Below, piece after piece: positions 8,648 to 16,304 of a stretch of DNA of 64,000 nucleotides. Source of the DNA: JANLQX01 sp031368215 (GTDB taxonomy: Bacteria; Actinomycetota; Acidimicrobiia; Acidimicrobiales; JANYDT01); assembly GCA_031368215.1 (NCBI GenBank), contig JANLRD010000009.1, positions 27,591-91,590 on the forward strand, written 5' to 3'. Both the position numbers and the translations under genes were made by a program. Under the pieces are notes generated by a model. That model worked only from the letters and a program-made list of their open reading frames with translations, did no database searches and was not told the origin of the DNA. The number at the start of each line of letters is the position of its first letter. Position 1 is the first letter of the stretch.

Positions 8648-9907
8648 TTGCGTAAGCGCGCCCTGATTGCGACATCGTTCGCAGCCGTCCTGGCCCTGAG
8701 TGCCTGTAGCAGCAATTCGGCGGACACCACCGCCGCCCCGGCCGAGACTGCGCCCGCCGTGGCGGAGACGACAGCCGCCCCCGAAACGGCTGCGGCGCAG
8801 ACCGAAGCTGCAGCGGTAGAGACCGAAGCAGCTGCGGCAGAGACCGCCGCCGCCGCTCCTGCGGCAGACGTGAGCTTGAAGGACGTCTGCCCGGCGACCG
8901 TTTCCATCCAGACCGACTGGAATCCCGAAGCCGAGCATGGTTTCCTCTACCAGCTGTTCGGTCCCAATCCGGAGATCAACGCCGACAAGAAGCTCGTCTC
9001 CGGGACGCTCGTCTCCGGTGGGGTCGACACTGGCGTGAAGGTTGAGGTTCGCTCTGGCGGTCCGGCCATCGGATTCCAGACCGTCACTTCGCAGATGTAT
9101 CAAGACGCCAACCTCCTTCTCGGGTTCGTGTACACCGACGAGGCCATCCAGCTTTCCGCCAAGAACCCGACGAAGGCGATCTTCTCGCCCTTCGAGAAGA
9201 ACCCACAGGCCATCATGTGGGACCCGGCGACGTATCCCGACGTCAAGACCATTGCCGATCTGGGCAAGACCGGCGCGAAGGTTCGCTACTTCTCCGGCGC
9301 TGCCTACATGGACTATTTCACGACCGAAGGAATCCTCACCAAGGCGCAGGTCGACGGCAACTACGACGGTTCACCGGCGTTGTTCGTCGCCGACCAAGGC
9401 AAGTCCGCCTCGCAGATCTTCGGTTCCGCGGAGCCCTACATCTACCAGAACGAGGTGAAGGAGTGGGCCAAGCCGGTCAAGTACGCGTACATCAACGATG
9501 CCGGGTGGAAGAACTACGCCGAGTCGATCGCCACGAAGCCCGAGAACCTGACCAAGTACGCCGACTGTTTCAAGAAGCTCGTCCCGATCATGCAGCAGGC
9601 GGCCATCGACTACGTCAAGAACCCGGCAGCCACCAACACGCTCATCCTCGAGCTCGTGACCAAGTACAACAACGGCTGGGTCTACAGCCAGGGCGTTGCT
9701 GACTACGCGGTGAAAACCATGCTCGGCGACGGTCTGGTGGCGAACAGCCCCGACGGCGTGTTCGGCACCTTCGACGAGGCCCGCGTCGCCGACCTCATCG
9801 CCAAGGCCACGCCGATCTACACGAAGCTCGGTACGGCTCCGAAGGCCGATCTCAAGCCTTCGGACATCTACACGAACGAGTTCCTCGACCTCTCGAAGAA
9901 GCTCTAG
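8648..9907 (+). CDS. ABC transporter substrate-binding lipoprotein
   Basis: A 419-residue extracellular solute-binding protein. The TTG start is fixed by AAGGAG 7 bases upstream. A signal peptide with lipobox LSAC puts the lipidated Cys at residue 20, followed by a low-complexity Ala/Glu/Thr/Pro linker to about residue 78, then the globular NMT1/SsuA-like domain beginning DVCPATVSIQTDW. The linker DNA is an imperfect repeat of gcagag and gaagca units. Only about 50 bases separate it from the permease, and a GAAA-capped terminator follows, so it is the last gene of the SDR-ABC operon. The ligand could be an aromatic, sulfonate or thiamine-precursor type compound; nothing decides this. Confidence 0.9.
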   Translation: MRKRALIATSFAAVLALSACSSNSADTTAAPAETAPAVAETTAAPETAAAQTEAAAVETEAAAAETAAAAPAADVSLKDVCPATVSIQTDWNPEAEHGFLYQLFGPNPEINADKKLVSGTLVSGGVDTGVKVEVRSGGPAIGFQTVTSQMYQDANLLLGFVYTDEAIQLSAKNPTKAIFSPFEKNPQAIMWDPATYPDVKTIADLGKTGAKVRYFSGAAYMDYFTTEGILTKAQVDGNYDGSPALFVADQGKSASQIFGSAEPYIYQNEVKEWAKPVKYAYINDAGWKNYAESIATKPENLTKYADCFKKLVPIMQQAAIDYVKNPAATNTLILELVTKYNNGWVYSQGVADYAVKTMLGDGLVANSPDGVFGTFDEARVADLIAKATPIYTKLGTAPKADLKPSDIYTNEFLDLSKKL

Positions 9908-9927
9908 GCACACGTACTTCTGATTCA

Positions 9928-9959
9928 GGGCGTCGCTTCCGGAAACGGAGGCGGCGCCC
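9928..9959 (+). terminator. Strong hairpin terminator with GAAA tetraloop after ABC operon
   Basis: Two 14-base arms (9928-9941 and 9946-9959) pair along their whole length with two G-T wobbles and close a GAAA (GNRA) loop. It starts 20 bases after the lipoprotein stop. No long T run follows. Confidence 0.8.
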
Positions 9960-10036
9960 TTGTCGCGTCCAGTCGCAATGCGCTCGTCAACGGAAGACGG
10001 AACATTCTCCTCCGGGCGACCGTCCGACCACAGTGC

Positions 10037-10459
10037 CTACGTTCGGAGCTCCTTACGCCACACGAACCGGAGTGCCGACCACGTGGCATCGATGGCACAC
10101 ACCTTGTTGTCGACCAGACCGGAGGGCAGGATCACGTCGCGGAGCACGTCTTCGGTGATGTCGGTCGGTACGCCCGAGCTGCGCTTGGGCCAGCAGACCC
10201 ACAGCCCGCCCGCCGGGAACACGACCGCTCCCGCCCGTCTCACGAGGCGATCCAGGGCCGAACGCTGTGTCACGAAGGCAAGGATCACGTCGGCGGTTGT
10301 GTCGCTCCGAAGCGTCGTACGAACGCGGACGTCGTCCGGGAGCGGGTCGAGGAGCGCCAGGGTTTCCGGAGGCGCACCCAGTGCGATCACCCTGCTGCCC
10401 TCGGCGATACCGAGTTTCTTGGGCAGAGGGGTTCCGGAGTAGCCGGAGGCGATGGACAT
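10037..10459 (-). CDS. DUF3052 family protein
   Basis: A 140-residue actinobacterial protein. The N-terminal GYSGTPLPKKLG followed by a RVIALGAPP strand is the hallmark of DUF3052; later come a Thr/Asp-rich segment (DTTADVILAFVT) and a conserved WVCWPKRSSG motif near residues 87-97. The fold of such proteins resembles a small alpha/beta domain of unknown function, and no catalytic motif is visible. The start is supported by TAGCCT 6 bases upstream (leaderless). It lies downstream of DUF998 on the same strand with 49 bases between, but its own promoter suggests independent expression. Confidence 0.8.
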   Translation of the reverse strand: MSIASGYSGTPLPKKLGIAEGSRVIALGAPPETLALLDPLPDDVRVRTTLRSDTTADVILAFVTQRSALDRLVRRAGAVVFPAGGLWVCWPKRSSGVPTDITEDVLRDVILPSGLVDNKVCAIDATWSALRFVWRKELRT

Positions 10460-10465
10460 CGCACC

Positions 10466-10471
10466 AGGCTA
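10466..10471 (-). promoter_or_regulatory. -10 box TAGCCT of leaderless DUF3052 gene
   Basis: On the minus strand TAGCCT ends 6 bases before the ATG at 10459. Confidence 0.45.
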
Positions 10472-10508
10472 CGAAGGCTGCGGTCGAGTGGCTACAGGTC
10501 CGCAACCG

Positions 10509-11093
10509 TTACGGCCTCGCGAGTTTCGCCGGTCCCGCTAGCAGCCACAGGGCAGATCCGGCGATCCAGGCGTCGCCCACGGTCACCCCGATGCGCTGGA
10601 AGAGACCGTGTGCCGGGCCGAGCAGGGTGGCCGCCAACGCCAGGGACGAGATCGTGCCGCAGAGGCGCGACAGAAGCGCGGCCCGTCGGTGTCCTCGTCG
10701 GGCCAGTTCCGGGGCCGCGTAGAGGGGGAGGGCGGAAAGGGCGACGTACCCGGTGAAGGCAGCCGCGCCGTGGAGCAGATCGACGCCGCTCGAGTGGTCG
10801 AGCGGGAAGAGCGCAACCCCGAGGGTGGCGATCGACGCGATCAACGCGGCGATCCACGCCGGGCCGTCCAACTTCGCGCGCAACCCGTATGCGTAGAACG
10901 CCACTCCAACGGTGAAACCAATGAAGCCGGCGGTCATGAGCCAACGGGTCGGAGCACCGACCGCGGCGAGTCGGCTGATCGCGTCCTCGATGACCGAGTA
11001 TTCGTCGGTACGAAGCGCGCTGATGATCCATCCGAAGAGGAACATCGTCGGGCCGAGGACGCCGCCCACACGAGCCGCCGTTCGGAGTGCCAT
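10509..11093 (-). CDS. DUF998 family integral membrane protein
   Basis: A 194-residue membrane protein with about six hydrophobic helices. Family-like features are an N-terminal GGVLGPTMFLFGWIISAL helix, the DEYSVIEDAISRLAAVGAPTR loop near residues 30-50 and WLMTAGFIGFTVGVAFYAYGL. The chosen ATG has TAGGGT 7 bases upstream; the 40 codons open further upstream have no membrane character and overlap the divergent HutD gene. Function is unknown; DUF998 members are small multi-pass proteins sometimes linked to transport. It is divergent from the HutD-like gene with only 49 bases between starts. Confidence 0.72.
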   Translation of the reverse strand: MALRTAARVGGVLGPTMFLFGWIISALRTDEYSVIEDAISRLAAVGAPTRWLMTAGFIGFTVGVAFYAYGLRAKLDGPAWIAALIASIATLGVALFPLDHSSGVDLLHGAAAFTGYVALSALPLYAAPELARRGHRRAALLSRLCGTISSLALAATLLGPAHGLFQRIGVTVGDAWIAGSALWLLAGPAKLARP

Positions 11094-11100
11094 CGCTCTC

Positions 11101-11106
11101 ACCCTA
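11101..11106 (-). promoter_or_regulatory. -10 box TAGGGT of leaderless DUF998 gene
   Basis: Minus-strand TAGGGT ends 7 bases before the ATG at 11093; supports the short form of the protein. Confidence 0.45.
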
Positions 11107-11142
11107 CGAGACCCCCTTCGCCCACCGCGGCTGGCAAGCTTG

Positions 11143-11772
11143 ATGTTGATGAAGCGGCAACCCGAACGCGACCATCGGGTGATGCCATGGGCCAACGGCC
11201 GGGGCTCGACCAAGGAGATCGCCGCCTACCCGAGCGGTGACGCGTGGGTGTGGCGGCTCAGCCTTGCCGACGTCAACGAGGACGGACCGTTTTCGCTGCT
11301 TCCCGAGACGGACAGGAGCCTGGTTGTCGCGGCGGGCAAGGGCATGCGCCTGTTGGTCGAAGGTTCCGACGCAAAGGAGGTGGGCACATTCGAGTCCGTG
11401 TCCTTCGCCGGAGATCTCCCGACGAGCGCCGAGCTCTTCGATGGACCGGTCCGTGATCTGAACCTCATGGTGCGGCGAACGCAGGACTCGCGATTGCCGC
11501 ACCTCGACGTTCGAAGGTTCGCGAAAGGCGAAGCCGTCGAACTCGAGGATGCGGTTGCGCTCGTCGTTCTGCGCGGGGCGCTCACGCTGACGGTGTCGTC
11601 AGCGGGCTTTCCCTACGCGCCGTTGCGGTGCCGGGTCGACCGGTTCGACGCCGTCCTGCCGGCGGACGGCGTCGACGGTCGGTTGTTGGTGGCCGCCGAC
11701 GCGGTCGTTGCGTTCGCATTCCTGCGCTCCGAGGACGGTCGACCGGCCGAAGCGGGACGCCCCGCCGAGTGA
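11143..11772 (+). CDS. HutD/Ves family cupin-like protein
   Basis: A 209-residue protein of the HutD/Ves family: the N-terminal MPWANGRGSTKEIA matches the conserved W-x-N-G-x-G-x-T-x-E-I motif, followed by WRLSLADV and a DGPFSLLPETDRSLVV block. HutD is associated with histidine utilisation and Ves with cold or Mu-related phenotypes in Enterobacteria; both are bicupin proteins without assigned chemistry. No hut genes are nearby. Starts at ATG 11143 or ATG 11149 are equally plausible. The last 160 bases lie antisense to the tail of the DEAD-box helicase gene. Confidence 0.75.
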   Translation: MLMKRQPERDHRVMPWANGRGSTKEIAAYPSGDAWVWRLSLADVNEDGPFSLLPETDRSLVVAAGKGMRLLVEGSDAKEVGTFESVSFAGDLPTSAELFDGPVRDLNLMVRRTQDSRLPHLDVRRFAKGEAVELEDAVALVVLRGALTLTVSSAGFPYAPLRCRVDRFDAVLPADGVDGRLLVAADAVVAFAFLRSEDGRPAEAGRPAE

Positions 11773-13148
11773 CCCCCTGACGACGGGCGCGGCGACGACG
11801 GGCGCCCCCACGACTGATCCGACGACGGTCGACCCGACGAGGTGCCGCCGGGACGACCCGACTTGCGCGCCTGGTTGGCCCGGATGGTGCTCTCCGAGCG
11901 GGCGTTGCGGGCGCCCTGGCTCATCCTCGGTGTGAACGGCGCGTCGGACATCGGGGCAGGCTCGACGTGGGGAGCGGGCTCGCCCGCGAGTTCGAGCGTG
12001 GTCGGATGTCCGGGGGCCACGCGGGTCACGATCGGGGTGATCTGGGCGGCCTTGGTGAGCGCCTTCACGTCGCTGACCTGATCGGGCGTCATCATGGTGA
12101 TGACGATGCCCTCGGCCCCGGCGCGGGCGGTGCGTCCCGAGCGGTGCAGGTACGCCTTGTGCTCGGTGGGCGGGTCGACGTGGATGACGAGTGCGATGTC
12201 GTCGACGTGAATGCCGCGGGCGGCAATGTCGGTGGCGACGAGAACCTTGCACGAACCGGAAGCGAACGCCGAGAGGTTCCGCTCACGTGCGTTCTGCGAG
12301 AGGTTCCCGTGCAGATCGACCGCCGGGATACCGGACTTTGTGAGCTGTTGGGCCAACTTCTTCGCGCTGTGCTTGGTCCGCATGAACAGCAGCGAACGGT
12401 CGTGCCCGGAGGCGAGCTCGCGGACCACGGCGAGCTTGTCGTCACGGGTCACGGCGAATACGTGGTGCGTCATCGTCGTGACGGGGGAGACCTCGGGATC
12501 GAGCGAATGGACGACCGGATTGTTCATGAATCGCTTCACGAGAATGTCGACGCCATTGTCGAGCGTCGCGGAGAAGAGGAGGCGCTGGCCGTCTCGCGGC
12601 GTGGCTTCGAGGAGACGGCGGACACCCGGAAGGAACCCGAGGTCAGCCATGTGGTCGGCCTCGTCGAGGACGGTGATCTCGACATCGTCGAGGCGGCAAT
12701 GGCCCTGCTGGATGAGGTCTTCGAGGCGCCCGGGACAGGCGATGACGATGTCGACCCCGCCGCGCAGCGAATTCACCTGCGGGCCCTGGCCGACGCCTCC
12801 GTAGATGGACATGATGCGCAGACCGACGGCCTTGGCAAGCGGACGGAAGACCTCGCTGACCTGGTTTGCCAGTTCGCGGGTGGGGACGAGAACGAGTGCT
12901 CGCGGCCGGTTCGTGCGCCGCTTGTTCGTGGACGCGGCGAGCAACGCGACGGTCGGGATGGCGAAGGCAAGCGTCTTGCCGCTGCCGGTCTTGCCGCGGC
13001 CGAGGAGGTCGCGGCCGGCAAGGGCGTCGGGAAGGGTGGCGGCCTGGATGGGGAAGGGGTCGCTGATGCCGTTGTCGGCAAGAGCAGTGACAAGCGTGGC
13101 GGGCACGCCGAGGGACGCGAACGTCTCGTTCGCGAGGGTGGTGGACAT
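11613..13148 (-). CDS. DEAD-box ATP-dependent RNA helicase (RhlE/CsdA-like)
   Basis: A 511-residue RNA helicase. Q-motif DPFPIQAATLP (30-40), motif I GRGKTGSGKT (50-59), PTRELA near 90, DEAD at 162-165, SAT near 195, and HRSGRTARAG near 335 are all present, so both RecA domains are complete. A basic, Gly/Ser/Pro/Arg/Asn-rich tail of about 115 residues follows, as in RNA-binding RhlE-type helicases. The ATG at 13148 follows a leader of about 140 bases with four hairpins, as in cold-shock-regulated transcripts. Likely roles are ribosome assembly and RNA unwinding at low temperature. The tail overlaps the HutD-like gene tail to tail. Confidence 0.93.
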   Translation of the reverse strand: MSTTLANETFASLGVPATLVTALADNGISDPFPIQAATLPDALAGRDLLGRGKTGSGKTLAFAIPTVALLAASTNKRRTNRPRALVLVPTRELANQVSEVFRPLAKAVGLRIMSIYGGVGQGPQVNSLRGGVDIVIACPGRLEDLIQQGHCRLDDVEITVLDEADHMADLGFLPGVRRLLEATPRDGQRLLFSATLDNGVDILVKRFMNNPVVHSLDPEVSPVTTMTHHVFAVTRDDKLAVVRELASGHDRSLLFMRTKHSAKKLAQQLTKSGIPAVDLHGNLSQNARERNLSAFASGSCKVLVATDIAARGIHVDDIALVIHVDPPTEHKAYLHRSGRTARAGAEGIVITMMTPDQVSDVKALTKAAQITPIVTRVAPGHPTTLELAGEPAPHVEPAPMSDAPFTPRMSQGARNARSESTIRANQARKSGRPGGTSSGRPSSDQSWGRPSSPRPSSGGHSAGRPASAGRPSSERRNANATTASAATNNRPSTPSAGRTASNRSTRHRNGA

Positions 13149-13198
13149 GGTCGTTCGACTCAGTTTCAAAGAAGTGGTTGGCCGTTGATGCTTGGCCA

Positions 13199-13292
13199 GC
13201 CGTTCGAAACGGCGAACACCCCGAGAGGGGAAACCATGCGCACGAAGTGCGCTGCACTCGACCGTTGCCCGACGAACATCGTCACGCAACGG
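13199..13292 (-). promoter_or_regulatory. Structured 5' leader of helicase mRNA: four consecutive hairpins
   Basis: Four perfect inverted repeats lie in a row: 13262-13268 with 13286-13292 (7 bp), 13238-13252 (6-bp stem, 3-base loop), 13219-13230 (CCCC/GGGG, 4-base loop) and 13199-13213 (6-bp stem, 3-base loop). A TAAGGT -10 box at 13298-13303 would start the transcript at the first hairpin. Such a leader could act as a thermosensor or autoregulatory site; this is inference. Confidence 0.55.
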
Positions 13293-13297
13293 ACACA

Positions 13298-13303
13298 ACC
13301 TTA
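13298..13303 (-). promoter_or_regulatory. Candidate -10 box TAAGGT for the helicase leader
   Basis: TAAGGT on the minus strand places the start of transcription near 13291, about 143 bases before the ATG. No convincing -35 was seen. Confidence 0.4.
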
Positions 13304-13355
13304 GTTGATGGCGTGGCGCCGGCGGTCGGATGTGCCGCACGGCACCCCTCTCCCG

Positions 13356-13361
13356 TACGAT
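13356..13361 (+). promoter_or_regulatory. -10 box TACGAT of leaderless SDR gene
   Basis: Ends 6 bases before the GTG at 13368 and decides that start over an upstream in-frame ATG at 13305. Confidence 0.5.
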
Positions 13362-13367
13362 CCGAAC

Positions 13368-14138
13368 GTGACCACCGTGCTCGATCTCTTCCGACTGGAC
13401 GGCCATGTTGCCGTTGTGACCGGCGGAGGGACGGGCATCGGCCGGGCGATGGCGCTCGGTCTGGCCGAGGCCGGTGCCGACGTGGTGATCGCCGGACGTC
13501 GGCCTGAACCGCTGCATGCGGTCGTCGCGGAGATCGAATCGCGCGGGCGACGGGCCCTCGCGGTGCCGACGGACGTCACGATTTCTTCCGAGCTCGAGAA
13601 CCTTGCGGCGCGAGCCGTTGCGGCGTTCGGTCCGGTCACCACGTGGATCAACAATGCCGGTGGATTGCAGGGCGATCCCATGGGCACCGTTGCCGATCTC
13701 GCGGAGGAGGTATGGCATTCCGTCATCGACCGCAACTTCACCGCGGTCTTCCTCGCCAGCAAGGTCGCCCAGACGGTGCTGACCGACGGCGGAACGATCA
13801 TCAACGTGTCGTCCATCGGCGCCTTCCGCGACGGCACGCCGGGTCACGGTGCGTACTGCGCGGCGAAGGCCGCCGGCAACCACCTGACGCAGACACTGGC
13901 CCTCGAATGTGCGCCGCGCAGGATCCGAGTGAACGCGATCGCCCCGGGTCCCGTTGCCACCGAGGACTACTACGAGTCATCGGGCTTCACCGACGCGCAG
14001 TTCGAGAAGATGGCGTCGAAGCAGCCGCTCGGACGAATCGGCAGGGACGACGACTTCAAGGCCGCTGCAGTGTTCCTGGCGTCGCCGGGCGCGTCGTGGA
14101 TCACCGGGCAGATCATCGTGGTGAGCGGAGCGCCCTAA
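13368..14138 (+). CDS. Short-chain dehydrogenase/reductase (FabG-like)
   Basis: A 256-residue classical SDR. TGGGTGIG at residues 18-25 binds the cofactor, NNAGG is near 93, the catalytic Ser lies in INVSSIGAF and the Tyr-Lys pair in AYCAAKAAG near 163-167; the C-terminus ITGQIIVVSGAP is the usual dimer strand. An Arg after the second beta strand (AGRRPEPL) suggests NADP preference. It sits alone between the helicase and the sulfatase, with its own leaderless promoter. It may be a 2,4-dienoyl-CoA reductase or 3-oxoacyl reductase homologue; substrate unresolved. Confidence 0.85.
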   Translation: MTTVLDLFRLDGHVAVVTGGGTGIGRAMALGLAEAGADVVIAGRRPEPLHAVVAEIESRGRRALAVPTDVTISSELENLAARAVAAFGPVTTWINNAGGLQGDPMGTVADLAEEVWHSVIDRNFTAVFLASKVAQTVLTDGGTIINVSSIGAFRDGTPGHGAYCAAKAAGNHLTQTLALECAPRRIRVNAIAPGPVATEDYYESSGFTDAQFEKMASKQPLGRIGRDDDFKAAAVFLASPGASWITGQIIVVSGAP

Positions 14139-14178
14139 ACCACGTTGCTCCGCGCACAGATGATCAGCGCGCAGATGG

Positions 14179-15645
14179 TCAGCGCGCTGAGGTTCCGTCG
14201 GGAAGCGGCGGCCACCGGCCGATGCCGCCACGCTCGAGCAACATGCCCGTCATCGTCCGGTCAGCGTTCGTGGAGCGCCACGTGAGCATCTCCTGCGACA
14301 ACGCCAGGATGACCGCCGGGTCGGTGACCTCCGTTCGCCAAGTGGGGTCGGCCGCCAGGTCGTAGCAGCGCCATGTTCCGTCGCCGAAGTGCACGTACGC
14401 GGCGGCATCGGTGCGCAGAACCGCGAGATGCTGGCGTTCGAGGCGACGGTCCCACGGCCAGGCATGGGCAACGTCGGTGATGAAGGTGGATCGCCAGTCG
14501 AACTCCCAGTGCGCGGCCGTCCGCCACCAGGGCGGAGCTTCACCGCGGAGGAACGGCGTCAGTGGAAGCCCATCGCACTGTTGCGGAACCTCCACACCGA
14601 TGGCTTCGCAGATCGTGGGGAAGACGTCGACATTCTCGGTGAAGGCCGAAACGACCGCGCCGTGTTGACCCGGGTACCGGGGATCGCGGACGATCGCGGG
14701 GACGTGGTAACTCGACTCGAAGAACCCGCCCTTGCCCATCAGCCCGTGGTCCCCGAGCTGCTCGCCATGGTCCGACGTCACGATCACGATGGTGTCGTCC
14801 CACGCTCCGGTCTCTTGGAGCGCGCTCCAGAGGCGGCTCATCTGCTCGTCGACGTCGCCGATCATCCCGAAGTACTGCGAGCGGAGGTGCCGGAGTTCCT
14901 GCTCGGTGGCCGGAGGCGCGAAGAACGGATGGCCCATCAACCCACGGTGGGACCGATGACGGGATTGCGTCGGGACGGGCGGGGTCGCTCCGCCGCACTG
15001 CTCCGGGTCGTACTCGTTAGCCCACCGGCCAGCCGCGCTGAACGGCGGATGCGGTCGAAGGTAGCTCGCATGCGCGAACCACGGCGCCCGTTGTTCACCG
15101 ATCCAGGAGATGACGTGGTCCGTGGTGAAGGCCGAGAGACCGTGTTCGGCCGGACGGGCCGACTCCGTTGCGAGGAGGTGCCAGATACCGCCGGACACGT
15201 CGTGGCCCGAGGACCGGAGTGCGTCGATCCACGGAGAGGCCTCGCCGGTGAGGTCGAGCTCGACGTCAAAGCCGGGCAGCACGCCCTCATAGGTGGACAG
15301 GCGGGGGTCGTCGGGGCCCGTGGCGTTGCGTGGATCGATGCCCTGATCGGTGTAGCCGAAGAGCACGGGTCGGTAGCCACCGCGGCGGGCGGCCAGCGCC
15401 AGATTGTCGAAGCGACGGTCGAGGGGCGTGCCGTTGGCGACCACCCGATTGTTGAACTGATAGGTGCCGGTGTACAGCGCCGCTCGTCCGGGCGAACATG
15501 GCGCCGCCTGGCTGAAGTGTCGTCGGAACGACACCCCGTCGGCCGCGAGTCGGTCAAGCCCCGGCGTCCGGACGATGGGGTGTCCCGCCGCGGATAGGCA
15601 GTCGCCGCGGAACTGGTCGAGCGTGATCAGCAGGACGTTCGTCAC
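14179..15645 (-). CDS. Type I sulfatase (formylglycine-dependent)
   Basis: A 488-residue arylsulfatase-family hydrolase. The N-terminal NVLLITLDQFRGD supplies the metal-binding Asp, and CSPGRAALYTG with Cys50 is the C-x-P-x-R formylglycine motif; TSDHGEQLGDHG and GKGGFFE further on are the family's second metal site region. No signal peptide is visible, so it may be cytoplasmic. The GTG start follows the tpx stop by 28 bases on the same strand, so it is probably read from the tpx promoter. Activity requires a formylglycine-generating enzyme, which is not in the window. A choline-sulfatase or phosphonate hydrolase relative is an alternative. Confidence 0.88.
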   Translation of the reverse strand: MTNVLLITLDQFRGDCLSAAGHPIVRTPGLDRLAADGVSFRRHFSQAAPCSPGRAALYTGTYQFNNRVVANGTPLDRRFDNLALAARRGGYRPVLFGYTDQGIDPRNATGPDDPRLSTYEGVLPGFDVELDLTGEASPWIDALRSSGHDVSGGIWHLLATESARPAEHGLSAFTTDHVISWIGEQRAPWFAHASYLRPHPPFSAAGRWANEYDPEQCGGATPPVPTQSRHRSHRGLMGHPFFAPPATEQELRHLRSQYFGMIGDVDEQMSRLWSALQETGAWDDTIVIVTSDHGEQLGDHGLMGKGGFFESSYHVPAIVRDPRYPGQHGAVVSAFTENVDVFPTICEAIGVEVPQQCDGLPLTPFLRGEAPPWWRTAAHWEFDWRSTFITDVAHAWPWDRRLERQHLAVLRTDAAAYVHFGDGTWRCYDLAADPTWRTEVTDPAVILALSQEMLTWRSTNADRTMTGMLLERGGIGRWPPLPDGTSAR

Positions 15646-15673
15646 CGCATCACCCCCGACCCCGCCGCGGTTG

Positions 15674-16174
15674 CTACTGGAGCGCCGCGATGGCTGCGTC
15701 GTAGTTCGGTTCGGTGGCGATCTCGGGGACCAATTCGCTGTGCAGGACTTTGCCCGCCTCATCGAGAACGACAACGGCGCGTGCCAAGAGTCCCTGGAGC
15801 TTGGTGTCGGTCAGCGTCACGCCGTAGTCAGCGCCGAATGCGGGCGAGCGGAACACGCTCGCGGTGACGACGTTGGTGAGGCCCTCGGCGCCGCAGAAGC
15901 GGCCCTGGGCGAAGGGTAGGTCGGCAGAAACGCAGACGACCACGGTGTTCTCCAGGTTGGACGCAGCAGCGTTGAACTTGCGAACGCTGGTGGCGCACAC
16001 GGCGGTGTCGAGGCTGGGGAAGATGTTGAGCACGACCTTCTTGCCGGCGAGGTCGCTGTTTGACAGCGTCGACAGATCGACTTTGACGAGCGTGAACTGC
16101 GGAGCGTTGGCTCCGACGGCGGGCAGTTCACCGGAGGTGTGCGCGGGGTTTCCGCCGAGGGAGATGGTGCTCAT
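15674..16174 (-). CDS. tpx: Thiol peroxidase Tpx
   Basis: A 166-residue atypical 2-Cys peroxiredoxin. The peroxidatic Cys60 lies in SLDTAVCATSVRKFN and the resolving Cys94 in RFCGAEGLTNV, the spacing typical of Tpx. It reduces hydrogen peroxide and alkyl peroxides using thioredoxin in the cytosol. Start ATG 16174 is backed by AAGGAG 8 bases upstream, so this mRNA has a leader. The sulfatase follows in the same direction. Divergent from the dehydrogenase gene, 130 bases away. Confidence 0.95.
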   Translation of the reverse strand: MSTISLGGNPAHTSGELPAVGANAPQFTLVKVDLSTLSNSDLAGKKVVLNIFPSLDTAVCATSVRKFNAAASNLENTVVVCVSADLPFAQGRFCGAEGLTNVVTASVFRSPAFGADYGVTLTDTKLQGLLARAVVVLDEAGKVLHSELVPEIATEPNYDAAIAALQ

Positions 16175-16292
16175 GTCTTGGACTCCTTGAGGGTCGAGCG
16201 AGAAGAAGCGGTCATGCTACGGGGCCCGGCGTACTACGGGAACCCGACGCCGCGCCCGGTGCACGGGAGCAGCGCCGAAGCACAGCCCGTGA

Positions 16293-16298
16293 GACAAT
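16293..16298 (+). promoter_or_regulatory. -10 box GACAAT of leaderless dehydrogenase gene
   Basis: Ends 6 bases before ATG 16305. First base deviates from TANNNT but the rest is consensus-like. Confidence 0.4.
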
Positions 16299-16304
16299 CA
16301 CCGC

